From Ilyonectria destructans (Eukaryota > Ascomycota > Sordariomycetes > Hypocreales > Nectriaceae), in assembly GCA_020740775.1 (NCBI GenBank), contig JAHEWK010000014.1:2232001-2296000 (forward strand): a stretch of DNA of 64,000 bases. The letters run 5' to 3'. The position numbers were made by a program, and so were the translations under genes. The notes under the pieces were generated by a model, which saw only the letters and a list, made by a program, of their open reading frames with translations, did not search any database and was not told the DNA's origin. Positions 11,759 to 23,253 of this stretch are shown one piece after another; position 1 is the stretch's first letter, and the number at the start of each line of letters is the position of its first letter.

Positions 11759-12310
11759 ATGCCCTATGAATTTCGATGTCGTGCTTTCCCCGACGGCGGT
11801 CGCCAACAATGTACCAACGAAAAGAAGTCCGAGTACCGTTATTGTACCGATTGCCACAAAGAATACAAGGAGTCGTACGCATCCATCAAATCCAACGAAC
11901 TCACCTACTCTGTCTACGGGTTCAACGTGTCCTGCATACATCCGTCCGATTTAGATGATTCAATGACACGCAAAGTGATGAAAGCGGGCATCGCTGTTGT
12001 TTTTGCCAGGAAGGAATTGCACAAACATTTCTTCGACGAAGATGAAATCGATGATGGACACAAGATACGCGTCGAGGTGGTTAAAAGAGAGGTCGAAGGC
12101 TTGAACAGATGGCTCTTCAACCGCATTGACACCGATCACGTTCACGATGCCTTCGAGCTTGGTCCTCAAGAGCTAGACCGGAGGCCTCCACCGCCGCCGT
12201 GGCAGGCTGGACGCCGCAATGATATCGACAACCGTGGCAGGCTGGAGCAAGGCTATCCTTCTGACCCTCCAGTACGCCAACATCGCTACGGAAGACCTCA
12301 GTGGCTTTAG
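11759..12310 (+). CDS. Hypothetical protein with N-terminal Cys pattern
   Basis: Single exon, 183 residues. The start is supported by a TATA box 46 bp upstream and by the absence of an earlier in-frame ATG. The N-terminus has four cysteines spaced C7-x10-C18-x10-C29-x2-C32 followed by His33, a possible small metal-binding site. The middle (about 70-130) is charged and probably helical (KRKE-rich, REVEGLNRWLFNRID); the C-terminus is Pro/Arg/Gln-rich (RRPPPPPWQAG). I do not recognise the family. Coding character is supported by an uninterrupted frame with ordinary composition; function unknown. Confidence 0.6.
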   Translation: MPYEFRCRAFPDGGRQQCTNEKKSEYRYCTDCHKEYKESYASIKSNELTYSVYGFNVSCIHPSDLDDSMTRKVMKAGIAVVFARKELHKHFFDEDEIDDGHKIRVEVVKREVEGLNRWLFNRIDTDHVHDAFELGPQELDRRPPPPPWQAGRRNDIDNRGRLEQGYPSDPPVRQHRYGRPQWL

Positions 12311-12898
12311 TGGTGTGTGGGGACTAGGATTTCTTTTTGGTTTCAACATAGCGCTTTGAGCTTTTACAGGCGATTCGAAGATACCCTTTGTTTCTTGGAG
12401 CGGGATAGGTGCATTGCAAAAGCGAATCTTTTTTCCGCACAGTATAGTATTGGGTGCTGATATTCATACCTTTTAACTACTTTAAAATACTGCATGACTC
12501 ATTGTTCATTTCATGGGATTAGTTACTCCATTTTGCCCAGCTTTTGGTGGTTGCATCCATAGCGTGTATGTTTTCATTGGCTTTGCTCTGGGGGTTCCTT
12601 GAGGCTTACTCACCTAGGGTGGTTGCACAACCACACGAAGAGTGTGATTAATAGACGGGACTTGAGAAGTGAAAGACCATGTTGCAGCTGTGTGACTTAT
12701 GTAATAATGTTTTTTCTCTATATACACTTTGCCTCCCATCCGTGGTATCAAGAATGCAGTCTATAATATTAAAGTTGATAACGTTAACCCTTGTTTTATT
12801 CCCTCCGGCCAAGATATACACTTTTTGGTAATCTCTTATTGCGAAATGTTCACTTCGCAACGCTCGCATCCGACATATCGTACAGATTTTGTTGAGTT
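12311..12898. other. Convergent intergenic stretch
   Basis: 3' flanks of the 11.76-kb hypothetical gene and of the minus-strand MFS gene. AT-rich; no gene or repeat recognised. Confidence 0.5.
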
Positions 12899-14692
12899 TC
12901 AAATGTTTGCAAAAGACTCTCTTGTGTTGACACGATCGATATCGTAGGGGTTGGCGTCGTACGACTTTCTGCGTGCCGATGCTGTGGTTGACGCTCGGGA
13001 GCGAATAGCGGCAAATGTAGGTTCATCGACCACTGTTGAGACTTCATCCTCGTCGCTTGAATCGTCTTCTGCCGCGAGAACTGCCTCCTCTGCCTTTTCG
13101 GGCTCGTCGGTGGATGAGTCCTCGCTCTGCTGCAGGTTCTTCATGAATGCGGCCGATTGCGCTGCAAACTTGCATCGCTCGCGAATGGCGGGTCCGTACT
13201 TGAAGAATAGGAAAGGGAATGGGACACAGGCGAGTGCCAGGAACGCGGGGATTGTAGAGGCCCAGTGAATGCCCAGGCGGTCGTACATTTGAGCTGTGAA
13301 CAAAGGAAAGGCGGCGCCAAATAACGAACGTAGAACTGAGTTGGCAGCCAGGACAGAGGCGGCGAAGATGGTGTAGGAGTCGATGAGGTAGTTCATGATG
13401 CTTAGGAACACCAATACCATGCCGAATCCAAAGGGAATACCAGCCGCGATGCTAACTGCCCAGTGAATTGTAGGAGAGTTGGTCCAGGCGAACCAAAAGA
13501 GACCGATGGGGAGCGCGACTGATCCAACCATGGCGGAATAAAGACGAGCCTCGGGAGGGGCAAAGCCGCCGTGCTCCTCTTCAATTTTGATGTAGCGCTT
13601 GTTGGCGGGAATTGTATATGCAATTGCGAACAGCATTCCGATCATGATGCCGAGGAATGACAAGCCGCCAACACCCTGGTTCCATCCACGGTTTTGCTGG
13701 TAGACGATGGGGAAGGCGGCGAAGAGCATGTAGAGGGTTCCGTAGATGATGGCCATGTAGATGGAAAGAAGGAGGACGATGGGCTCCTTGAAGAGGAGGA
13801 TCCAGGGTCGTAGGAGTGCCGTTTTCATGGCGGCGCCGAGCGTGACCTTGCCTCGCTGGTGGTCGATGGTGCTGAGGTAGTGCTTTCCAGTAGCCTTCGA
13901 CAGCTGTGCTGCACGCTTGCGAAGGATGACAGGGGCGTATGTCTCGGGCACAGTCAGAGATCCAATAATCCAAAGCGCACCGGAGAAGATGGCGAGGAAG
14001 CCCATAACCCAGCGCCATCCCTCAGTCATGCCCAAGAAGCCACCGATGACAGGTCCCAGCACAGGTCCCAAGAAGGGGGCGGCGGCGAAGAGGGCCATGG
14101 CAAGACCTCGCTGCGAAGCTGGGAACATGTCGGCAATGACACCACCGGCGTTGGTCAGCGGCGATGAACCAAAGGCTCCGGCCATGAAGCGAAGGATGAT
14201 GAGTGTGTGTCCATTCTGCGCGCCTGCACATCCAGCATTGAACGCGGTCAGAGCAGCATATGTTCCAATAAACAACACCTGGCGTCCGAACAGCTCGCTA
14301 AGAGGCGCCCAGAGTAGTGGTCCGATGGCAAAACCAAGAACAAACAGCGAGACACCTAGAGTGGCTACTTCTTGGCTAATCTTAAACTCGGTCATGATCT
14401 CAACAAGGCCACCAGTGTAGGCAGACGAAACCAGGGCGACTGCCAACGTGGCGATGGCCACATCCATGGTGATGAACCATTTCTTGAAGGTGCTAAAGAG
14501 CATGGGGTTTCGAGGATCGTCGGGGATGAATTGCACCAGGTAAGGATCCTCCTCCGTTCCGGCGCCTGGGTATGGGAAGTTGAGAACGTCAGTGGTGACT
14601 CCGGCCTGATCTGCAACCAGTCGCCAGTAGGGGATTTTCGTGCGCTGGACCAGCTCGCCATCGGGCTTGGCCTTTTCAGGGGATGAAGCCAT
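12899..14692 (-). CDS. MFS multidrug/polyamine efflux transporter, DHA1 family
   Basis: Intronless frame of 597 residues starting MASSPEKAKP. It has a long cytosolic N-terminus, then twelve predicted TM segments. DHA1 signatures: LFVLGFAIGPLLWAPLSELFGRQ (motif A, loop 2-3), RFMAGAFGSSPLTNAGGVIADMF (TM4), GPVLGPVIGGFL (antiporter motif C in TM5) and WRWVMGF. The acidic/Ser-rich C-terminal tail (EDDSSDEDEVST) is cytosolic. It is close in architecture to fungal fluconazole/cycloheximide/caffeine efflux pumps and polyamine transporters, acting as a proton antiporter at the plasma membrane. A minus-strand TATA box (TTTATAAAC, 14859-14851) is about 160 bp upstream, and four CCGCGG palindromes lie 0.47-0.88 kb upstream. 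Substrate not determinable. Confidence 0.92.
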   Translation of the reverse strand: MASSPEKAKPDGELVQRTKIPYWRLVADQAGVTTDVLNFPYPGAGTEEDPYLVQFIPDDPRNPMLFSTFKKWFITMDVAIATLAVALVSSAYTGGLVEIMTEFKISQEVATLGVSLFVLGFAIGPLLWAPLSELFGRQVLFIGTYAALTAFNAGCAGAQNGHTLIILRFMAGAFGSSPLTNAGGVIADMFPASQRGLAMALFAAAPFLGPVLGPVIGGFLGMTEGWRWVMGFLAIFSGALWIIGSLTVPETYAPVILRKRAAQLSKATGKHYLSTIDHQRGKVTLGAAMKTALLRPWILLFKEPIVLLLSIYMAIIYGTLYMLFAAFPIVYQQNRGWNQGVGGLSFLGIMIGMLFAIAYTIPANKRYIKIEEEHGGFAPPEARLYSAMVGSVALPIGLFWFAWTNSPTIHWAVSIAAGIPFGFGMVLVFLSIMNYLIDSYTIFAASVLAANSVLRSLFGAAFPLFTAQMYDRLGIHWASTIPAFLALACVPFPFLFFKYGPAIRERCKFAAQSAAFMKNLQQSEDSSTDEPEKAEEAVLAAEDDSSDEDEVSTVVDEPTFAAIRSRASTTASARRKSYDANPYDIDRVNTRESFANI

Positions 14693-14850
14693 GTTGGCTA
14701 ACGGTTGTGTGGAATCGTCGCTCGTATCGTGATGTTTCGGATGTCGGTTGGTTTCGAGTCAGGTTCGGTGAAGTTTCGATGATCCCGGCCGAAGTCTTTT
14801 TGGTGTCTCCCACTGTGTGTAAAAAATTTGAGGTGGAGGGCTTCGCATTT

Positions 14851-14859
14851 GTTTATAAA
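14851..14859 (-). promoter_or_regulatory. TATA box of the DHA1 efflux gene
   Basis: TTTATAAAC on the minus strand, about 160 bp upstream of the transporter ATG, the only such box in the proximal promoter. Confidence 0.5.
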
Positions 14860-15164
14860 GCGTTATCGTCGGGCAATACCATGACGTCGCCTACGTTAGT
14901 TCGCGGCTTTAGGCGATGGCTGTCCCACTTCAAACGGCGCGCGGGCTGCAAAAGGTTCCCGACCCCGGCCTCATCGAGCTCAGTCTCGGGCTTGATTGCC
15001 ATCTACGGACGATTTAAAGGGTCTGCTTAATAAACGATTCGTGGCTTAGGAGGGTCGGTGGTCCCATTTGTTTAAACCCGTTGCTGGCAATATCGGTTTT
15101 AAGATGAGATTCGGATGTGTTAAGAATTTCTCCGCCCCTGTCTGCACCTTACAATCTGCTGATG

Positions 15165-15568
15165 TCCGCGGATTTTAAAACCCCGCGGAGTAGGATTTCA
15201 AGCTTCAGTCCCTCCGTTTTTGCCGTAGATCGCTAGTTTCCGAGATGTAATTTTATTAAGATCTTGCGGCATCTTGCATTCATCGGAGATCTCTCATCTG
15301 CCATCTATATGAAACTGCAAATATTGAAAGACGCAACATGCCCGTGGAGGTAAACTACAAGCAAAGTACCTAGATTCTACCCAATGTCCACGATGCCGGT
15401 CCCGAAACGGCATCTCTGTACTCCGCGGACAATTCCCCCGACCAAATGCGACGGGTTTCGGCCGATTCGGGACCGGCGTCGGCAAAAATCTTCTCTGTTC
15501 CAGGGTCACAGCCAAATCCGAGACATATTTATGGATCAATTACGTCATTTTAATCGCCGCTCCGCGGA
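15165..15568. promoter_or_regulatory. Cluster of TCCGCGGA palindromes (PDRE-like)
   Basis: Three perfect 8-bp palindromes TCCGCGGA at 15165-15172, 15422-15429 and 15561-15568, plus a fourth CCGCGG core at 15183-15188. TCCGCGGA is the consensus pleiotropic drug response element bound by the Zn2Cys6 proteins Pdr1/Pdr3 in yeast. Here the cluster sits upstream of a drug-efflux-type MFS. Whether a filamentous fungus uses the same element is an inference; any Zn2Cys6 dimer with inverted CCG half sites could bind. Confidence 0.5.
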
Positions 15569-16561
15569 CAAAATTCTGCTTGAGGACGGAGATCGGTTCT
15601 CATTAAGGCCGTGATCTGGCACCAGACACGAGGTCATGGCAAATGCTGAGAAATCATTCAAAGCAGATGGAGCAGATGATGGATATTAAGGAGAATGTTC
15701 ATTATGCCAACTAGGGTCGTCCAGAATGAGCCTTTTGGATGAAGGAAATACCACTTGATTCCCTAAGCTCGAAACATGGGCTTGATGGGTCAAAGCGACG
15801 CTATCTGCTCATCTTAATCTACGGCGGTGAATTATTGCCTTTGCATGGCAAATATAGATCTGCACCTTCCTCCATGGGTGCTGTTCTTCCGATGCTGCTT
15901 CTTCTTGCGGCTCCTAAATAAAGAGATTGTCAAGGGCCCAGATGCGGCCAAGCGTGGACGGGTGGGCCCGTATCGAGATGCGAAAGCCGACATTTTCTGC
16001 ATCCTCGGAGCCGGGCGATCGATCCCTACCCTAGATCCGAAGAGCCTCAATTGAGGGCAACACCGTGTGTAGCGAGATATCGCACGGGGATTATACATGT
16101 GACGTCAAGGCTACGCTTGGGGCCTGTATGCAATTCAAGTCACTTTTAGAACCTACGAGATTCACCCCGCTGCCTCGGTAAGAAGTAATCTCCTGATTAA
16201 GAAAGGTTGGGTACGAATCACTTCAAAACCCAACCTGTGGGCCACCACAAATCGTCCAAGACGTGTGCCGTGTCCCGTCAATAGTGGCACCGAGATCACT
16301 AGGCGAGGGATAAGGAGACTCCATTTTGCCCAGGCGGTATACTGGCGAGCGGGGTTTTATCGAAATCAGCTCTACGGAGCTCAAAGTATCCTAACCAAAT
16401 ATAGAAGCTCCGCTATGTTACCCACGATACCCTTCCGCTACCCAGTCAACACGCTCTTCTCTGTGATAATTATCTGAACAACCCGCTGATGGATTAGGTT
16501 GCTCCGATGATTACTCCAATACCCCGCAGGATGTGTTGGAGTTCGATATATGCTGCTGACG

Positions 16562-16570
16562 TATATAAGG
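16562..16570 (+). promoter_or_regulatory. TATA box of the SDR gene
   Basis: TATATAAGG, 114 bp upstream of the ATG at 16684; followed by a pyrimidine-rich leader. Confidence 0.55.
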
Positions 16571-16683
16571 ACGAACCTTCGAGGTGAAAATGGCAAGCCA
16601 TCTCGCTTTATTGTCTCAATCTATACTCTATCCGTCACCATCCATTTAATCTTTCAAACACCATACTCGCGTTGCTCATCACC

Positions 16684-17718
<1,035 letters not shown>

Positions 17719-18268
17719 AACAATTACATGGACTTTTGTGCCAAGTCTGATGCAAATTGAAGGTCCACGTCGACGAAATATGGTCTCTTGATCATCGGGC
17801 GGGGTAAATAAACATGTGCTCCCTTCATATAGACCAAACCATACCTACCTATAGAATCCTAAAAGACTACTGAAATTCATGTATGCCTATCAGCACCATC
17901 AAAACCTCCGAGTGTTGCAGGCTATTTAACTTAAATCCTGATTCGATAACACTTTCCACTTATTCATAATTTGTCAACTTTGTTGTAGTGAAATATCATG
18001 GCTTAACTTGAAGCGGTCTAAGATTTGAAAAGAATATAAGATCATGTGCTTTTTCAAGATGCAGCTGTTACTGCAGCTCATTGAGGTATTGCAAAAGGTA
18101 ACCAGTTGGACTAGAAACCTTTGTCTGAGTAAACTGTTGACCTTTAAATGGACCGGGTATATGATCTGTATTGTTGATCCTATTGTTTTTTTTTTTTTTT
18201 TTTTTTTTTAGTGTTGAGCTTCTAGTCCCCCCTCTGGGTATGTGTGTACTAGGGCACCCTAACCTCTT
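17719..18268. other. Intergenic stretch
   Basis: 3' flank of the SDR gene and AT-rich DNA before the phytoene-synthase relic. Contains a run of 24 T (listed separately). Nothing else recognised. Confidence 0.5.
18186..18209. repeat. Homopolymer T(24)
   Basis: Uninterrupted run of 24 T on the plus strand (poly-A on the minus strand), about 60 bp upstream of the phytoene-synthase relic. It is on the 5' side of the relic, so it is not a retrocopy tail of that relic. Confidence 0.9.
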
Positions 18269-18788
18269 GATACGCATACAACGTTGCTGGCACTGTTGCG
18301 GCATTGATCTTCGGCTGGTCTTCGCATACCATCCGATGCCGCCTTCTCGATCTTACGAAGAGCACATAGAGCTGATAAAAGTAGGAGAGAAGATGGACCA
18401 GGCTCTCTAATATGTCAATATTGCCCGTGACATCAAGCATGTTGCTGTCATTGGTCGGGTATACATTCCGGCGTCCTGGCTTACGGAAGAGGGATTGACA
18501 CCCACCGATGTGCTCACAAAACCAAGCCATCCAAGATTGACCAAGCTTAGAAATATGATGTTGGACAAGGCGGAAACATCGTTCCGTGATGCTGTGGGTG
18601 CGATCGATGATCTTCCAAACGAGGCGCGTGCTCCAATCCGAACGGTTGTGGAGAGCTACATGATGATTGGAAAGATGGTTAGAAAGTCCCCGAATGAAGT
18701 GCCTAACGGAAAAGGGAAATTGGAGCTGTCATTGTGGCAGAGATTTGGGATTGCGTGGTGGGCTATGCGCGATGTAGGATCAGTGTGA
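18269..18788 (+). pseudogene. 3' relic of a phytoene synthase (AL-2/CarRA type)
   Basis: A fragment with clear homology to the C-terminal third of fungal phytoene synthase domains. It reads YAYNVAGTVAALI in one frame, shifts frame, then LRLVFAYHP...EKMDQAL, an in-frame TAA at 18408-18410, then YVNIARDI...IGRVYIPASWLTEEGLTP and RAPIRTVVESYMMIGKMVRK...RFGIAWWAM. The TAA falls exactly where Gln is expected in the squalene/phytoene synthase signature (ALQxVNIxRDI...RxYxP), so a CAA-to-TAA change is implied. The second Asp of the Mg-binding motif after RDI is also missing. The N-terminal cyclase and first half of the synthase are absent. Non-functional. The family call is firm from the conserved signature. 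Confidence 0.8.
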
Positions 18789-19047
18789 CGGAGGGTACAG
18801 CTCCGAGCAGCCTCTACCACGAAATGAGCTACCACTCTGCACTGTTTAACTTACAGCATAATTTATGATGAATAACCCAGACACATTCAAAATTAATTTT
18901 CATTTAAATTGGCGATTGTTCAATACATTTTATTTGAAAAGGTTGTGCAAATAGCAATATTCTTACATTAAGTGAGTAGATGTGACGTTGGCGACTTCAA
19001 CTTATCGAGGCTCAAAAATATTTTGCAAATGATCCAGCATACATTGA

Positions 19048-20176
19048 CTACTCTACCCCGTCAATCACACCAGCCTTTCTCAAAATGCCCATGATGTCCG
19101 TGTAGATAGTCCTCTGTATACCCTGTCCGCTGTCGCGTGTCATCGCTCTGGAAGGACTCGATTCATCGTTAGTTCAAAGTATACAGCGATCAGTCCGGGG
19201 CAACTCACCTCCTCCATCGTCCATCTGACCAGAAACCACCATTTCCATGCCCGCGTGTCAGATCCTGGAGAGCGTACACATACTGGCTCGCCCCTTGCTC
19301 AGCACTGCGACAGATTATGCTCTCTAATACCCGGAATATTCTTGAACTATTGAAGTCCCGAAAAATGCTGGTCTGTGTGTATCCGGGAGAGACTGAAGCA
19401 ACAGAGACCCCTTCCCACTCCTCCCGATGCGAGATTACCTGGGTCCACAGAATGAGAAGCAATTTGGTGAGGTGATAGCGCTGATACGATGGATACAGTG
19501 CATTTCCGGCTTTATTGATCTGAGTGAGAAGGTCCTCTGTCGAGTTCTGTTGAGGATTGGCCCAAGCATGGGCCTCCGAAGATACAATCAGGAGGCGTCC
19601 ATTCTCCGCATGAGCCAGGTAAGGACGCAGAATTATTGACAGAGCTGATGTTGCCAAGATGTTTACCTGAAGTGTTTCCTCCCAGCCAGTCTCGGGGCAA
19701 ATACGAAAGTCAGGATGGTAAACACCAGCATTGAGAATGGCGATGTCCATTTGTGAAACCCCCAACTCCTTGAGGCGTGATGGCAAGAGCTCGATGGATC
19801 GAAAGGAGGTCATGTCCATTTCGAGCATGTTGACGACCGTATCAGCACCTGCGGCTTTGGCCTCGTTCTGGATTAATCGCATGGCATTTTCGCCACGTTC
19901 TCGACTTCTAGTCGTCAGGATAAGACGGCAACCAACTCTGGCCAGGGCCCTTGCACATTCCAAGCCACACCCACTCGTAGAACCGGTGATCAAAATAGTC
20001 TGGTTGGCGTATTTTGAAAGATCCAACGTGTGAATGGATGGCGAGCGGACACTGAGTAGGCGGAATAGGGTCGGGAACGGTCCGTCTGGATCTAGGGTGA
20101 AGGTGCAAGAGTTCCATAGGCCGAATGTGAGCATGTGTAGCGACGACATCTTGGTGATTTCTGTTCTGCCTGTCAT
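19048..20176 (-). CDS. Short-chain dehydrogenase/reductase (retinol-dehydrogenase-like class)
   Basis: Two exons, 20176..19209 and 19147..19048, code for 355 residues; the second exon adds RAMTRDSGQGIQRTIYTDIMGILRK-like sequence after GGFWSDGRWR, which is the usual end of this family, so the apparent stop at 19205 is inside an intron (gtgagt...ttccag). Motifs: ILITGSTSGCGLE for NAD(P) binding (about 68-80), DIAILNAGVYH, LLIVSSEAHAW with the catalytic Ser, and YQRYHLTK with the YxxxK pair. Start MTGRTEITK; a second ATG (MSSLHML) ten codons in is an alternative. It lies between the phytoene-synthase and opsin relics and appears intact. Confidence 0.85.
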
Positions 20177-20685
20177 GCAAGGATGCTAGTAGCATTGAAT
20201 AAAAGAATTGCTGCTCCCAGTTGTGGTGGACAAATCCTTGAAATCCATACCTTTGAATTCTCCCAAGACTCGAAATAGTACAAGCCCCAGAATGCCCCAA
20301 CTAAGACAGACACATGTAATGAAACATGCGGTCAAATGATTTGCATCAAATCGGCGCCAGAGCTGGGAATGCAGAACAGTGTAGCGGATAATACTTGCAT
20401 GAGCTGAAAGTTTTCCAGCGGTGTGATATAAAATGATATCTTAGACTGAGAGTGTGGAACGCCATGATAGCGTCATAGATCGGCAATCCGGAACGCTCAG
20501 AAATATCATCCAATAACATACTTGCCACTTGATCTCGCCCCATACCATGATACCCACCGCCACCGTCTCACGGACTAGAAGCTAATCGGATTGATCACGC
20601 CCAAAAGGTGATGATCGAAATCACCCAACCTTATTGCATCTGCGCCCTGACGGTTTTCACATTGCCTAAGTAGACTACTCTTGTC
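20177..20685. other. Intergenic stretch
   Basis: Upstream region of the minus-strand SDR and 3' flank of the opsin relic. No gene recognised. Confidence 0.5.
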
Positions 20686-21330
20686 TCACTCCTCTGGTCT
20701 ATCTCCCTCATCGCACAGACATTGACGAGCGGTCAGCAAGACGAGGATACCAAACCCTGGTCCTGTAAGCAAGTCCAGTATTCCGTAGAAAAGACCTTCA
20801 CCATCTGGTGAAATAAGATTGGCCCCTTCGCTCAATCCCCATGCGAGAGCGTAGCCAGACCACACGACGGCTGTTAACACACTGCAGAGAAGAAACATTG
20901 GCTTCATTGGCTTCTTTTTCGTCGAAGCTAACTTGTATCCATGCGCAAACAAGACGGCAATCCATGCGCATGCAATGGCTCCATAGAAACTGCTTTTTGT
21001 GAGCAGTCATCAATCGCGCATAACTGAGTACATACTAATAAGCCCACTTGTACGAAGTTGAAATTATCGCTCCGCCAAATCCCGTCGCGATGACGACGAA
21101 AATGAGAAAAGAGTCAAGCAGAATAACTTGAAGAGAGGCGGAGAATAGGATGAAAATTTCGGTTGTAACCAACGGAGTGGCAATCACCCTAATCAGAAGT
21201 CAGCCACACCGCAAGCATCAGGGTGCTTCCCTTCACATATCAGGCATACTGTTTCTCCCCCATTCATACTGTTGGGGTGCTATCGTTATGTTGATGTTGT
21301 CTAACCAGTTAAGGGCAGCGGAAAGTCTGT
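20686..21330 (-). pseudogene. Truncated microbial rhodopsin (opsin) remnant without retinal lysine
   Basis: Readable exons: about 21330..21237, 21188..21036 and 20989..20686. The translation lines up with helices C to G of bacteriorhodopsin: VIATPLVTTEIFILF (helix C, Glu at the D96 position), LLDSFLIFVVIATGFGGAI (D), YYFYGAIACAWIAVLFAHGY (E), CSVLTAVVWSGYALAWGLSEGAN (F) and GLFYGILDLLTGPGFGIL (G). The Schiff-base lysine of helix G is a Gly (codon 20761-20763). Helices A and most of B could not be found in the next kilobase upstream, and an in-frame TGA precedes the readable part. Fungal opsin-related proteins can lack the lysine, but the missing helices argue for a relic. Confidence 0.7.
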
Positions 21331-22254
21331 CTCAGGAGGGTTCACCGATATCCGTGCTTGCTTTAACCGCCTGATCTAGTGACGGCTGTAGCCATGAGCT
21401 GCCGTTAGTACCCAGGCCTAACCTGTCTTCCCTCTGGGACTGAAATACTCCAGTTATAGGTCGATATGGGTCGAAGGCTGATACGTGGAGGTTCAGTTCA
21501 ATGATAAACATGCAACTCTAAGTAGAAGATTATTGTAACTTTGACCTAGATTGTTTAATTACTCCAAGTACGGCTCACACAACTCAACTAGATCGAAATT
21601 GACAAATAAGTCGGTTGCACAGAGCACTTACAAGCTTGGGTACATAGTCAACGTCACTGTATCTTCGGCGCATCATTTATACATCTGTGCGCCTTCTAGC
21701 GATGGAAAAAAGTCACCGTGACTGGAGAATCTACATTAGACAGAAGACAGAGCCGATCCCCGTACGGGTAAATCTTTTATAGTGCACACACATTTTGCTG
21801 AGGGTCAGGTTATTCGGAGTTCGCTGCTCTTTTACGGCTGTAAGGATCCAACTTTAAAATGTCCGGGAATCCGCCCCAAGATCGCCTGTCCTAGAGCACC
21901 AATTAATAGTGAAGTCACCAGAGAGATGCATCTTCAGGAGAGGTGAAAGTGTGGCATCGCCTGCTCATGCTAAGCTACGACAGGGAGGAGCATCAGAGTG
22001 TTTAAGAAGCATACCTGCTGAATCCTCTCACCTATAGAATCCTCTCCTGGGTACACACACACTCTCTCTAGTGAAAACTGTAGTGGATCATTTTCTAGCG
22101 GAAGTTGAGTATAAATTTACAAACTAAGGATCAATCTACATAGTAAGTCACTTATCATGCTTCACTATATCTGGAGGTATATTGATGGAAGGCTTGGTAC
22201 TAATTGATCCATATTGGAGGTGACACGGTGCGACTCCTACAACACAGCAGCTGC
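21331..22254. other. Intergenic stretch of 0.9 kb
   Basis: No gene recognised on either strand. I searched it specifically for the missing opsin helices A/B and for carotenoid-gene motifs and saw neither. Confidence 0.4.
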
Positions 22255-23253
22255 CTAATTCTTCCCAGGTTCATCCGTGAAAGCCAACACATTTTTCACC
22301 CATTGTGTCTGAACTGATATCGAAATGTTTGACAGACGGGTGTTGGGGATAGAATCGAACCCGTGGAAACCCCCTCCGTACACATGGAGGTCAGCCTGGA
22401 CGCCAGCGGCCCATAGCCGCGATGCATAGGCCACATTCTCATCTCTAAACACCTCTGCGGATCCGACATTGATAAAGGTGTTGGGTAGACCAGAGAGATC
22501 CTCCGCTCGCCCTGGTGCAGCATACATGCTCACACCCTCGGTGCCAGCCTTGCCCTCCAAGACGGCGTTCCAGGCCATGAGGTTGCTCCCCCGGCTCCAC
22601 GTACCCTCATCCACGTACTGCTGACTGGACACAGTGGTATTTCGGTCGTCAAGCATCGGACAATTCAGGAACTGGGCACATAACTTGGGTCCATTCCGAT
22701 CTCTGCACATCAAGGCAACGCCTGCAGCAATTCCCCCGCCTCCAGACTGTCCCATAAGCATGATTCGCTCAGGATCAATGCCCAGCTCCGTTGCATGCTC
22801 ACTCACCCAACGTAAACCGGCGTAAGTGTCATTCACGGGGGCTGGGTGAGGATTCTCCGGCGCAAGTCGATACTCAACGCTTACCACGATGGCGTCTGTA
22901 TCGGCGATCCACCTGAGAGCATTATTCACGCCCGCAAATCGGTCCATAAAGACCATCCCACCGCCATGGACAAAGTAGATGCATGGTCTAGGGCGGCCAG
23001 TCTTTGAGTCTGGGGTGAAGATTGACAGCGTAATCTCCGGATCACTGACATCGAAGCCTGGCGCGCGGCGCTCGACATGGATGATGGGGCGATCTCCGAT
23101 GACCTCTTGGATTGGAGGATTGGCTGGCATGAGGCTCGGGTTGGCATGCAGTGCGAGAACCATTTCGATTGTGAATGTAGTCGGGCGATCCGTCTGCGCG
23201 AGCACGGGAGTGATCTCTGGGTCGTAAGGCGGACGGGGGAGGGCTGAAGACAT
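22255..23253 (-). CDS. Alpha/beta hydrolase, hormone-sensitive-lipase family
   Basis: Single exon of 332 residues (MSSALPRPPYDP...). The oxyanion-hole motif is HGGG at 96-99, the nucleophile is Ser170 in GQSGGG (family consensus GDSAGG), Asp271 in VGSAEVFRDE and His297 in GGFHGFD complete the triad. EYRLAPENPHPAPVNDTYAGLRW is the typical HSL segment between them. No signal peptide, so it is probably cytosolic, hydrolysing small esters or lactones. Full length for the family; nothing broken. Confidence 0.92.
   Translation of the reverse strand: MSSALPRPPYDPEITPVLAQTDRPTTFTIEMVLALHANPSLMPANPPIQEVIGDRPIIHVERRAPGFDVSDPEITLSIFTPDSKTGRPRPCIYFVHGGGMVFMDRFAGVNNALRWIADTDAIVVSVEYRLAPENPHPAPVNDTYAGLRWVSEHATELGIDPERIMLMGQSGGGGIAAGVALMCRDRNGPKLCAQFLNCPMLDDRNTTVSSQQYVDEGTWSRGSNLMAWNAVLEGKAGTEGVSMYAAPGRAEDLSGLPNTFINVGSAEVFRDENVAYASRLWAAGVQADLHVYGGGFHGFDSIPNTRLSNISISVQTQWVKNVLAFTDEPGKN

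Larger units (their letters stand above)
14693..16683. other. Divergent 2-kb promoter region, efflux MFS / SDR
   Basis: No gene recognised. Contains the CCGCGG palindrome cluster (15.17-15.57 kb, listed separately), the MFS TATA box, and a TATATAAGG box for the SDR gene. Composition is otherwise unremarkable. Confidence 0.5.

Noticed and set aside
18186..18209. T(24) run as a retrocopy poly-A tail for the phytoene-synthase relic
   Set aside because: It is on the 5' side of the relic and in the wrong orientation for a tail of that gene.
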